Assembly (NCBI GenBank): GCA_002794775.1
Contig: NBAY01000006.1
Location: forward strand, 930,001-994,000
Source of the DNA: Porodaedalea pini
Lineage: Eukaryota; Basidiomycota; Agaricomycetes; Hymenochaetales; Hymenochaetaceae
DNA length: 64,000 bases
Direction: 5' to 3'
Shown here: positions 49,304 to 59,829 of the stretch, one piece after another
How the letters are laid out: each line of letters begins with the position of its first letter
How positions within the stretch are numbered: position 1 is the first letter of the stretch
Notes under the pieces: generated by a model
What the model saw: the letters and a program-made list of their open reading frames with translations, nothing else
The model's database searches: none
Told to the model about the DNA's origin: nothing
Translations under genes and position numbers: made by a program

Positions 49304-50487
49304 ATGGCATTACACTCTCATGGACCCCACGGACTTTCGAACTCTAAAAACCTTGATAACCTGAAGTTACTCATCATGATCAAACATCCCAACTATTGGC
49401 TAGAGGACGGTTCAGTTATAATTATTGTGGAGAACGCGATGTACAGACTATATCGGTCTCTAATCACTCGACTTTCCCCTCGCTTCTTCAATGACTGTTG
49501 TCAAATTACCGAAGCGCCTGCCAAGTAAGCCTCGAAGAACTAGCAAGTGAACAAAATTACTGACGATTAACCACTTGAAGCATTATCGCAGGGATAGATT
49601 CATTGCCATGTTACACTATCCGTCGTGAGGTGCAGATCTCGAAAGATGACTTCGACGCCTTAATCGCCCACATTCTACATGACGTGTAAGTCATCGCTGA
49701 TTTTACTCTGCTATCAGCGCTCACCGTGCATCAAGTAGTCCCTTGACAGACGAAGCATCCTTCGCACATGTTTTGCGACTGTTTACAGTCTCGTCTGCTG
49801 TAAAAGGAGACTTCCAGAAGGTCCACTGTGCAGCTGAGAATCAGCTAAGCGCGTACATGCTGAGGAATCCGCTGGATATTGATTTTGCCGATTATGACCT
49901 ACTTAAGAAGGCCTTCATCGTATCAAATGGAAGTGACAATGTCAAGGTAAGGAACTCAGTTTGCGTATTTCAGTAATGTTCTTATGCAACCACAGCTCAA
50001 ATCTCTTCTGAAACGGGCCTTGTACTATTCTTATACCACACACGATGACATTACTTTCGAGGAAGGCTTTCCTCCTGATTCCGCCGCAGTGACATACGAG
50101 TTATACTCAAAGCCTAGCTCTATCCACAGCTCAAGGCATATAACAGGATCAGACGCAGCACTTTGCGAACGGCTTATGTCTCAACTCTCCGAGCATTTCT
50201 CGCCGACCCTATTCCAGCCTCCGGCTGCGCTTCATATGGAATGCACGGATGTATACGCGAGTCTGTGGATGGAGCGAGCAGTGCAACCAGCCTTTGCAGA
50301 TAGCGGAACGGCGAACCCATTTTTGACTCTACGGCGACTCCAAGCGCTGGATTGGAAAAGAGAAGCCGATGGCGGTAGCGAAGACAGGTCAGAGCCTTGT
50401 ATTGAGTGCCTCGAGCATATGCGAAAGGAGTGGAGTGACGAAGCTCAAGCGATCTGGGAAATGATGGATGGCTGGCTTGCTGATTAG
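49304..50487 (+). CDS. BTB/POZ domain protein
   Basis: This is a basidiomycete-type BTB protein, probably a protein-protein adaptor; the partner is unknown. Exons 49304..49524, 49581..49685, 49739..49946 and 49996..50487 give 341 residues. The BTB core is at residues 30-125: YWLEDGSVIIIVENAMYRLY (the 'D-G-x-V-x-h-x-V-x-x-x-x-a/h-x-L-h' strand), RSLITRLSPRFFNDC, then after introns ISKDDFDALIAHILHD. The rest is helical with a C-terminal C-I-E-C motif and an acidic end. The gene starts only 62 bp beyond the right TTA of the transposon, so that insertion sits in or next to its promoter. Confidence 0.8.
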
Positions 50488-50777
50488 ATCGAATGAGTGG
50501 GTCGTTCGACAAGTCTTGATCATTTATGATTCTTAAAATGGCAATAACATCAACTTTTCTAGATCCATGAAGACACGAAGGTATAAATTGTACGCTAGAA
50601 TTTGGACGAAACGTTGCTTAAGTAACTTGTTCTGTGGGTCTCCACCTTTTCGTCTATGAAACGTGAAAGTTTGAAGCAACGGCACGTGCACTTGATTTGA
50701 CTCATCTGGACTTTGATGGCTTCTTTGGAACTACTACCATCTTGCTTTTGATCCTCGCGCAGCTAGCATTCATAGCA

Positions 50778-51878
50778 ATGGACTCTCTAACCTTGGTAGG
50801 TCCTCACTGGAAGGGATATGATGCACTCAAATATCTCTTCGTCTTGTGAGTCTACGACTTCGTTTTCCATACGAATTTTATGACTCAACTATGATACTGT
50901 GCGCGTTTATTGGTAGCGGTGCATCGTATTGTGATGTCGGGTACAATTCTGAATGCCCGCCTCCGAGCAAGACAGATCCCCTTGGCGTAGCTTTTCCTGG
51001 TATAACGTACGCCGGCGAGGGCAAGCCGAACTGGGTCGGTTATCTTGCACGCGAATTTTGTCCGTCGGGCTCAGGAGACGTCGACCCGTTACTCGTCTTT
51101 GACTACGCAAAGGGGGGAGAAATCGTTTCTGGGGTACGATCGCAGGTCAATGATCAGTTCCTCGAAAGTGTTGGGAAGAAGCCATCATGGGCTCCTTGGT
51201 CTGCAGAGGATGCTCTCTTCTGTAGGAAGTTTTGCGTCTATTTATGGCTGACGCTGACGTTTTCGATTCTAGCAACTTGGATAGGTATCAATGATTGCGG
51301 GTTAGATTTTACTCTCTCGGTTGCACAACCGTATACTAATAGCATTCTAGACGTAAGTATCGCTGCGATCCCGCCGAAGGTGTTGATAGCCTCTTTGAGG
51401 TTGAAGAGAAATTGTATGAAAGTGGAGCGCGCAACTTCTTGCTTATAAATCTTCCTCCGATGCTACGTTCTCCTATGGGTCAACTTCGTACGTGCATCTC
51501 ATGCCATGCTCTAAATCAATCTACAACTTTAACTGTACTGCAGAAGGCAAAGCTCGCAGGTCAGGCAGAGACCCTTACCTCACTTGGAACACAATCCTGC
51601 GTTCTTATGCACGTGGATTTGTCGACGACCATACCGATGCATCTGTTTTTATATTCTCCTCATGGGATCTCTTTAGTGCGGTTCTCGACGAGCCCGTCGC
51701 GCACGGGTTTGATGTAGATGACCCTGGGAAGGCTAACGGTCGCATATGGATCGATACTCTACATCCAACAGCGGAGATGCACAGATTGATTGCCCAGAAC
51801 ATTAACGAGTTCTTGAGCGATGTACAAAGAGGGGGGGAGGAGGAGGAGCGGATGCAAGTGGTGTTTGGAGCGGAATAG
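50778..51878 (+). CDS. SGNH-hydrolase / carbohydrate esterase family 16-like protein (possible frame break)
   Basis: This resembles fungal CE16 acetylesterases that remove acetyl groups from hemicellulose oligomers. Exons 50778..50845, 50917..51221 and 51273..51352 are clear. The nucleophile block reads FGASYCD, where CE16 proteins normally have FGDSY: the Ser is kept but the preceding Asp is Ala. The oxyanion Asn is in WIGIND, and the C-terminal Asp/His pair is in DTLHPT (about 51750). No signal peptide is apparent, so it may be intracellular. The junction between 51352 and the next exon (SLFEVEEKLYESGARNFLLI, from about 51385) cannot be closed in frame; the only visible intron would be 28 nt and one base is out of phase. 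Either a frameshift or an unusual splice is present. Confidence 0.65.
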
Positions 51879-52745
51879 CAGGATATCTGATGCAGTGGGT
51901 GTATTACAGCTTCAATATGATCGTGGAAAAATTCTGCGTTACTTAGGCTCTACTAAAATGGTCTCCCTCCACGAATCGCCGTTTCTGCGATTGTGTACCA
52001 GAGAGACGCCCCAAAGCCAAGAGCGGCCATCAGAATCTCAAGCCTGATCTCAACGTCGAGTTTTTCTGCGACTCGCCGGAAACCCCATTTGGCATCTCCA
52101 GATGCACCCGTCTTGATTCGCTCTTTGATTCCCGTTCAGTCAAGACCTAACTCGGGTACATTGAGCAACACAAGTTGATAAGGGCAACTTGAAGCGCAGC
52201 GACTTCTGCACTCCTGCGATTCTGTACATGCTAAGTCTAGTCCCTTCTCCGTGTATTAAGTTGTAGAGGCGGTGAGCTGCTATGTGTCGCAAGCCGGATG
52301 TCCCTATGGATGGATGCTCAAAGCGTTGGATCGCAACTTTGCAAGGAGCTGTAAACCATCTTGTCGCAGGAGTACGTACTTGACTTTCCCTCGAGGCTTT
52401 ACGCGAAAGGTCGTCTCGCACATATTCCATTCATGACAGGCACCAATTTAGACGAAGGTATCATCAGGAAAAACCTCCCGGTCAGAAAACGTAGAATATA
52501 TAGAATCTGTAGAATATTTGAGCAATTCTAACAGATTCCGGCCGATTCTGATTCCAACGGAATCCCAAGCATCGTACGATTTATGAACAAATTCCATGTA
52601 TTCTGATAGATTCCAATATATTCCAATGGCATTTTCATCTTTTTCTTACAGGTTTCTGACGGTTTCCAGATCAATATGACGCATTCATATATAAAATTCT
52701 AGAACAGGACACTACTATTAGAAAACCATATTAATCATCATGTAA
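51879..52745. other. intergenic region with ATTC-rich repeats (867 bp)
   Basis: Between 52480 and 52640 the pentamer ATTCC or ATTCT (and its complement AGAAT) recurs about ten times with short irregular spacing. Nothing coding is recognised in the remainder. Confidence 0.45.
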
Positions 52746-53735
52746 TCAATCAGACAGATCTGCCCAGTCCAACGCATCGACATGGTCAATACCAGCAATG
52801 GTAACATGAGCACCATTATCGCTAAAGGTTGAATAGTTAAAAGTACTGTACAATGGTCAAGGAAGAATAACATACAGAGCGGTGACAAGGAGGAAGACTT
52901 CATGAAGAAGCTTGTGATACTTGTGATGCGACCGCGTTGCAAGGTTGGTGAGGCTTTGAAAATGAGTGAAATATTCAACCTTGAACTGCGGAAGGTTCAT
53001 GTCAGGAAGATGAGTTGTCGCGGCCAGTGGATAGACATCCAATGCGTAGAATACCTGGATTATTAAGTTAAGCATGACAGTCGTTTGATTAAGCAAAACA
53101 GCATACTAGAAGGGCGGCACTTGCAAGGATGGTTGGCGGTATCTCCTCTTCGTCAGGATAGTCAGGTGATGTTGACATAAAGAGCTGTGGGTGAAGACCG
53201 TAAATTGAGTGTTTTGCTCCTCGCAACGGTCGCATGACAAGGTGATGCAGAGTGTATATAATAGCATCATGGCGAAAGGCTGTCGAATGCGAATGCTAGA
53301 TAACAATATTATTATCATGAACTGTGAAAGGACAGAACACACACCGATGATGGATCTGTAAATATGTAGCCTTGTTGGGACTTCAGCGCTGCAATTGCAG
53401 CAACCACAGCACCCGCAGATTCCTTTGGAGGTAGTTCATACATGTTGATAGTGTTGTTTCCTATCCCTTTCATGTTTGAGCAGACAGGGCTGCAACGGGC
53501 GGAGATCTAAGATGATTATATGTCAGAAAGATATTGAAGTAAATGACATGACTTACGAGTCTTCGAATCCCAGAATAATACTCTCCGCCATCCAACATGC
53601 GTCTTTTGATTTCACGCTCACCAAGTTTCTGAGCGACTTCTACACCAACCTTCATGCAAATGAAATCGCGGTCATCACCATCAGCGAGGATGCCACGCTG
53701 AAGAATACCACTGGGTAACTCGTCAAACACAGCTC
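52746..53735 (-). CDS. C-terminal part of a DUF6532-like multicopy basidiomycete protein
   Basis: Five or so short exons join into a helical domain. It begins FDELPSGILQRGILADGDDR and continues with CMKVGVEVAQKLGEREIK, NNTINMYELPPKESAGAVVA, GYIFTDPSS, then the segment FRHDAIIYTLHHLVMRP. After that come PPTILASAALLVFYALDVYP and NLPQFKVEYFTHFQSLTNLA, ending DHVDALDWADLSD at TGA 52746-52748. The arrangement (helical repeats, a region initiating with a Phe-x-x-D, then a Y-x-L-D-x-Y/P helix) resembles DUF6532 proteins, which are expanded in agaricomycetes and have unknown function. The matching N-terminal part lies at 55075-56960, separated by a 1.2-kb insert. Confidence 0.6.
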
Positions 53736-53769
53736 CAAGATACCTTCACATTCTTGCTGACTGCGGCTT

Positions 53770-55000
53770 CAGCTTTGGATTGCATGGGTTGATGATCTCA
53801 ATGGACTCAGGATGAAGCAACTGTGGTAAAGAGGGGGGTGTAGCATCGAGCTCAGATGTAGCCACGGACATACGATGGTCTTCACTCTGACAGTCTGAAT
53901 CATCGGTGTAACACCAACCGGTTCGTTGGGCACGGAACGAGCGGAACGCACGCGATGTACGTCACGAAGTCGAAGAGCCTCGACTCGGCAATCGAGCAAA
54001 GCGGTACACCCGGGTCGGCGGTGATTACCCGAACACGGAACGCACGCAACGGCCGGATCGCACGCATCAGCTACTCGGACCGACCCCGGTGCACTTATCT
54101 GTGCGCGTGTCCACTCGACCCTGCCAAAGGTTCGTTCATTTGCCTTTGTCTAACGAACATGCGGCAGCCCGGCATTGGTCGTTCCGGCTCCGTACAAAGG
54201 ATCCCGAAGCTCACCGACGCTACGCCAAGTCAACACGCGCTGTCCCCGCCTTTCAGTAGTTCGGATCGTGGAGCCGCTCAAAGGAAACACTCAGGAGGCT
54301 CAGTGGTAGGACAATAGAGGACTCGTCTTATTTTATTTTGCCTTTCATGTTTACGCAGGACACTTGTTTAGTATTTATAGAGCGTCGAATGTTGTAGATA
54401 GAAGAGCAATTCCACCCCCGAGTTTCGACGCCTAACTTCGTGTGCTATCTCTCAGGACTGTCTCTAGGTACGCCTCGGTGCCTCAGTGACTTGAATCGCT
54501 CACCTCGACTTCGTTTTATTCGCGTTGCGCCCGTTGCGCTCGTTCCGTCCGTTCCGTCCTTACCTCGTTTCGCTTCGTTCTCGTTATCTCGACTTCGACT
54601 CCCTCTCGTCTCTTATCTTCTGAATTAAGTCCCGTATCTCGCCCCGCTCTCTGGTACTCCAGACGACGTCTGTTGAGCACAGGGACCAGCCGTCCATCCC
54701 GAGGACAATCCCGCTCTGAGAAAGTCGTGTTAGTATTAGCGCGTCTCCGTGTCTTCCGACACAGCCACCGATGATCCCCCACACATCTCAAGCACTCTGC
54801 CGGCGCTACGCTTCGAACACTTCCCTATTAGTACGCTTCGTCGATTCCGTTGCCCCTGACACACCGGAACGCACGCAACCCGAATCCTGCGATCCGGAAC
54901 CCACGGAACTCGACCGGAACGAGGGTATTGACCCATTAGACACGTCTCCCTCGAACTCAATCATCTGATTCCTATTCACTAACAACCGGAACTCAGAATT
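53770..55000. mobile_element. insert of distinct composition inside the DUF6532-like gene
   Basis: This stretch separates the two halves of the gene and is more CG-rich than its flanks. It contains the word GGAACGCACGC at 53943, 54038 and 54866, plus many GGAACG/CGTTCC hexamers (for example 54540-54560). Short frames such as 54806-55024 and 54584-54784 (minus) resemble a gag-like charged protein only vaguely. No intact LTR, TIR or duplication was found, so this is a candidate retroelement fragment rather than a classified element. Confidence 0.4.
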
Positions 55001-55074
55001 ATCATCGGACTCGAGCTCCATCACAGATACACTCTAAGCAAATTGTCAGACAGCGGAAAGTGGAGATATGTGTT

Positions 55075-56960
55075 CTTACCTCTTCATGTAGCTTCCTTAC
55101 TGCGCTAGGCTTCGGTGTCGGCTTAACATCACTGCTAGCATTGCTCACGGGGTCAGAATGCATGCAATCAGAGCCTTCATCTGTCTCGCTCTCATCGTCT
55201 CGAATACAGGCTGCCTGTATAGTAGAATAGTTATCAGATGATATGGTTGATGAGGAAGGAATCACGTATACAAACCTCATTAGAGAAACATGAACGGAGT
55301 TCAGCAATGCCTCTGGAGGCAGCATCACGTAGATCACCATCATCTTCGTCTTGAGACTCATCATCATCCTCGCCTTCATACTGATGTTCATTGTCAAAAC
55401 CTTCGCTCTCATCATCTTCATTCTCCTCCTTTACAGGAAGCGCCACCTAATGCCAATTTGCAATCACCAAAGATACAAAAATGAAGCCGAATACTTACTG
55501 CGGGCATCTTGCCCTTACTGGCCTTCTTCGACAAAGCTGGTTGCACAATGTTTTCTTTGCCAGAAGCCAAGTTAGCCTTCCATGCATCAGCAGTTCCCTC
55601 TTGGATAGCATTCCCTGCCCTTGAGGTTAATGCCCTGGTGCGTAGGATTGCACGTGCAGATGGGGATTGGTTTGAGCTCTGCTTTCGTTTCTTTGGCACA
55701 TTGTCATCTGAACTCGGCGGGTCTGCTGTACGTAGTGCAGTTTGAGTTTTGATAGGTGTAGCAAAGTTGGCGGGAGCAATGGGCTTCGAGGCTCACTTCC
55801 GTTTCTTTGAGACTGCCTTATGAGCCACAGACGGGTCGACAGTGGTGTCAGGTAACTTAGAAGCCTCGTTTGTAGGTGTAGCAATAGCAGCAAGCGCTAA
55901 TTCAATAGCAACTCAGGAAATTAGTTAGAGATGGAAAAACATATGATATTTAAACAATGTACTTCTTGTTTTCTCGAGGTCTGGTTGCCCTGTCGATGCC
56001 TTCATGGTGTTTTGCAACGCTATATAACAAATTAAGGTGTTGGGAAGAGTTCGCCAACACGTAGATAACATACCTTTCTTTTCCTTCTGCCTTTGCGCTC
56101 TTCTGTTTATGAACGGGTCAAACTCGACTGAGCCATGAACACTATCAGAAAATGCTGCTTCGCTTGAATTCGAACGCATCTCCTCGTCCAAATACATCTC
56201 GATGACTGTACAGAACTTATGAGCAGCACGATCTATATATAATAATAAGCTCTCATACTGATCATTTTATAGACATTTTTTCATAGACATACCAATTTTG
56301 ATAGGCTGCCTCACGCCATTCTTCTTCACGTGTGGCAAGCTTACTTTCACGGGCCACATCCCAACCAATTGGGGAGAGCGGCGCCCATTGTCATCGCTAG
56401 AGACTGCTGCCACAGACATCTGTGTGCAAGCAATCAAGTTGTGCTTCATATGCGATAGGTAGGAGGGGAAACATGGACTGTGGTGTTCTGCAGAACCTGG
56501 CTAGCAACATTCAAGCTACGTGCATCGCCCTTTGCTTGCCTTGGTTTCGGCTTCAAGCCATCCCAGCCTGTACAATCACAGGTTGTTAGTTAGCATGGAG
56601 GCAAAGTCTTGCTTAAAGACTTACAGGTGTGAGCCTTCAATGCTGCACCACGCTTGCCATGACCGCCTTCACTTACAGCTTTAGGTGCGATCGCGATGGC
56701 AGAGACGGCAGCAGCAGCCTTCGCTGCTGCCTTGTTCTCACCACCATGGCCCCGCCTTGTACGATGGACGTCATCCAGAGGTACACCAATGCCATCCATC
56801 GAAGATGACTTGCGTTTCGTCTGAACAACATCCACATACGTCTGCTTTCCGAGATTATGGTCAAGTATGTCTGGGTTGTGAGTAGTAAAGTGGGCAGGGT
56901 GAAATAGTGTCTGTCGTTCAAACGAGAGAGGGGGGGAAGGGGAGCGATGTACAAATGCAC
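55075..56960 (-). pseudogene. N-terminal part of the DUF6532-like gene, with an in-frame TGA
   Basis: This is low-complexity, basic and acidic by turns. The start region carries MDGIGVPLDDVHRTRRGHGG followed by an Ala-rich run. Then come HVKKNGVRQPIKIG and FDPFINRRAQRQKEKK. The next exon reads SVAHKAVSKKRK, then a TGA at 55793-55795, then ASKPIAPANFATPIKTQT in the same frame. An acidic exon follows (EDDDESQDEDDGDLRD), and it ends KPTPKPSAVRKLHEE. The R-x-x-R-G-H-G-G motif near the start is what I associate with N-termini of this family. The gene has many small exons and the model is approximate. The TGA sits where CGA (Arg) would fit the surrounding basic stretch. Confidence 0.5.
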
Positions 56961-57441
56961 AACAGAAAATTTCAGACTTGCGACCCTGTGCGGACTTCAA
57001 AACTACTTGCCGCTTGACTTTTTGGGGTGTCGTTAACGTTGAGTTATGGCATGCAGATCATAGCTCGCACATTTAGGTGGTTGAGGATTAAAGTATGATT
57101 AGTAGTAGATAGCAAAGAAGAAAGGCGTAAAAGCCACGTACTTCGTGTCCTGAAAACGATTGACCAACGGAGAACTCGAAAGATTGCTCAACGATGAAGA
57201 GCGTTCGGCAATAATCTTCATGTTGAAGGACCAAAACACTGCGGCGAGGTCATCTACTCATTCGCTTTCCCTGAGAAGAGTACTGGGAGAACTTGCAGGG
57301 TTGCTCAATGATGTAGAGCTATCGGGGTGATCTTCAAAGCACCACGATGACTCTCGAGAACGCATTGCACATATAGACATGATACCCTATACAGCGAACG
57401 TTAAGAATGAAACAGACCGCCCAGCCTCGACCAACATTTGA
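56961..57441. other. intergenic region (481 bp)
   Basis: This is the upstream flank of the DUF6532-like gene. No feature is recognised. Confidence 0.4.
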
Positions 57442-57858
57442 TCAGCCCTTCAACTTTTGCTCCCTCCACGCATTCCTTTTAGCAATGTAGCAATTTATCT
57501 GTCGCTCAATGAACCGCCCGCCAGGTTGGTAGAAATATGTGTCGATTATGCGTCCTGGCCCAGGAAGGTCATCGCAGGTCTGATTTGGCAATATACTCGA
57601 AGTGAAGAAGGAGCACTGGATAGAGCTACTCATATTGATCGACGTGGTGGAAGGCGAGTGAGATGTATCAGCAAGTTCAGCACTGTCTTCCGCCCCGTCA
57701 AGCGCAACGGATGGCAAGGCAGAACCGATCGGTACGGATGGCTTGATACGTGCCTCGTTGCGGCGACGTTTCGCCGGAGCTTTAGTCTGTAGAAGCGATT
57801 CAGCTTGTAAATGCAAGGGAATATGACACACATACCACTGATACCAGCATGATCCTAC
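57442..57858 (-). CDS. Possible small protein, unknown
   Basis: Exon 1 (MGRIMLVSV, from 57858) can be spliced over a 48-nt intron with gtatgt donor and ctacag acceptor to TKAPAKRRNEARIKPSVPIG. The frame stays open to TGA 57442, with a Ser/Thr-rich middle and the end REQKLKG. There is no recognised domain. It lies in a repeat-rich neighbourhood, so it may be transposon-related or spurious. Confidence 0.35.
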   Translation of the reverse strand, partial: VGSCWYQWYVCHIPLHLQAESLLQTKAPAKRRRNEARIKPSVPIGSALPSVALDGAEDSAELADTSHSPSTTSINMSSSIQCSFFTSSILPNQTCDDLPGPGRIIDTYFYQPGGRFIERQINCYIAKRNAWREQKLKG

Positions 57859-59586
57859 CCATGGCCTCAATTGTCTTCGAGCTGTCGTCGATGGACGTGC
57901 AGGCAAACGGAGCCAGCACATCCCATGGTTATCGTGTAAATGTGCGGGAAAGCTTTTTTTTTTTTTTGAAAGCAGTATATATTTCACATGGTAGATGCTG
58001 AAAGGTGATGGTACGGTCTACTGGCAGACTCGGACCTGGTTGAGTTCGGCCACTGGGGGTTCACTCTAACGTGTCTGATGGAGGGGATAGTGTCAGGAAG
58101 TGTGGGGAAGTGTAATAGAATACTCGGGGCTAGGTGTCGACTCAAGGACGTGAGTACAAAGGACGACCGGCAAAACGTGCCTAAATGCGGTCGGAGAACA
58201 AAGAGCAACTACGATCTTGACAACCCGGGCTCGGAAACTCGCCAGTGAAGACAGGAATCGATACTATTCGTCGAGAAGATTCTGAATCTGAAAAGACCTC
58301 GAGACGCGATGCAGAATTGACGGAGATATAGCAGTTGCACTGGTTGCGGCTGGCAGAACGCACGGAACTCCCGGAACCAAAAGCTATTTTCGTAGCTCTA
58401 CGACGCGGGCTCGGAATCGTGCAAGAAAAGACAGTGTTCGAAAGCGATTTTCGACGAGATTAAGAATCTGAAGAGAGCTCGGGAAACGGATAAGAACTGA
58501 GGGCGATATAGCGAAAGCAAGATTTGGCCGAAAACGGGACTCGAGACGGAACGGACGGAACGACACTGAACGGTGACGGAGACGAGAACTAAAGACTGGG
58601 ACTGACTCGGGGGAACTAAATTTGTATTTTTGAGACATTTACATGAGTGTTTAAATAACCAACAGAGGGTTGAGCCTCTGAGCGGCGTACAAAGGACACA
58701 AAGACAGACCGGAGGCTCTAGCCAAACAACACCAAATAGCCGGAACTCGGAGCCGTAACTCGAGAACATGAGTAATTAAGCTTCGGGAGGCTCGGAACAA
58801 TACCAGATGTGACCCAAAACGGACTTCGGTGGCTCACCGGTGCAGAACCAAGCTGTATGCGTCGAGTTAATACTGCCAAACACTGAAACTGTCCTGAAAT
58901 GCGTCGGGGATACTTGTAAGACTGTCCTGAGTCGAGTCGAACCTAATAGAGCCGATTCCGAGGCCAGCAGCATCGGGATCTCCACAACGCGCAACAAGCA
59001 CCCACTGTATAACAGACATTTCGAATGTCTATTCAGACTAGCTTTTGAGAACCAACATAGACGAGCAATGAGCTTTGTTCCGCTGACTTTCCTGCTCTTC
59101 AGGTGCTCTAAGCTGTTGAGAAAGCCTGTCAAAACTCTAAATAAGACCACAACGGCGTTCGCCTACGTGAAAGCCCCTCATCAGTAAGAGTCGAGCGCCA
59201 TGAACGAGACGACTTAGCATGATAGACCCGTCCCCGAGCAGGTTCGTAAGCTGCAAAACGCGCTGCCGCTATCGGTATTGTCAATGGAATTGGTATCGTA
59301 GGAACTCCAGACATAGAGATCACGAGTGTCTGGACGGAATAGAGGACTCAATAATATCAAAGGATCGGCTCATACGTCTGGAAGGCAAAATGGGGCCCAC
59401 AGTATCATCAATTGATGGAGATATGCATCGCAGCACTCGTGTTTGCTTCATTCCTCGCATTCGGTAAGCTCGTTTGAAGCTTATGACAAGTTATTATAGC
59501 TAAAGAATTGGGATTGTTCAGTAATGCATTGCATGGTAAGACTTATCTTTTGGACAGTCCTCCTCTACGTCTTTCCCTTCCAAAAC
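57859..59586. other. repeat-rich non-coding stretch (1.7 kb)
   Basis: This contains an 11-12 base T run at about 57955, the tandem repeats at 58205-58600 and LTR-like GGAACT-rich sequence to about 59250. No intact gene is present. Confidence 0.4.
58205..58600. repeat. degenerate tandem repeat, ~180-bp unit, two copies
   Basis: Copies at about 58205-58375 and 58390-58565 share the order GGGCTCGGAA, AAGACAG, TTCG...CGA.GA, GATTC/ATTAAGAATCTGAA, AGCTCG or CCTCGAGAC, GATATAGC and GGAAC. They differ at many positions. Surrounding sequence (58000-59250) has GGAACG/GGAACT words like those in the 53.8-55.0 kb insert. Confidence 0.55.
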
Positions 59587-59762
59587 GTTGCCGGTAAACA
59601 ACTCTAACAAAAATGTTTCGTGAGACCGTAAAGAGAAAAGGCCATGCAAAAGGTATAGTCTATAGTACTGTTGAGTTGCCGGCAAAGAAGTCTAAGTAAA
59701 TGTTTCGTCACATCGTAAAGAGAAAAAGTAAAGCAAAAGGTATAGTCTAAAGTACTGTCGAG
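59587..59762. repeat. tandem repeat, 88-bp unit, two copies
   Basis: Copies 59587-59674 and 59675-59762 both begin GTTGCCGG and contain AATGTTTCGT, CGTAAAGAGAAAA, GCAAAAGGTATAGTCTA and AGTACTGT. They differ by about 15 substitutions. A third partial echo, GACCGTAAAAGTC, follows. Confidence 0.75.
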
Positions 59763-59829
59763 ACCGTAAAAGTCAGCTCGTTGCATAAGTAGAAACATGA
59801 ACATGTGTAAAAGCCACGAACAAGACTAA

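Noticed and set aside
52160..52430. Minus-strand frame downstream of the CE16-like gene
   Set aside because: It has no domain and no splice partner, and lies beside low-complexity ATTC repeats.
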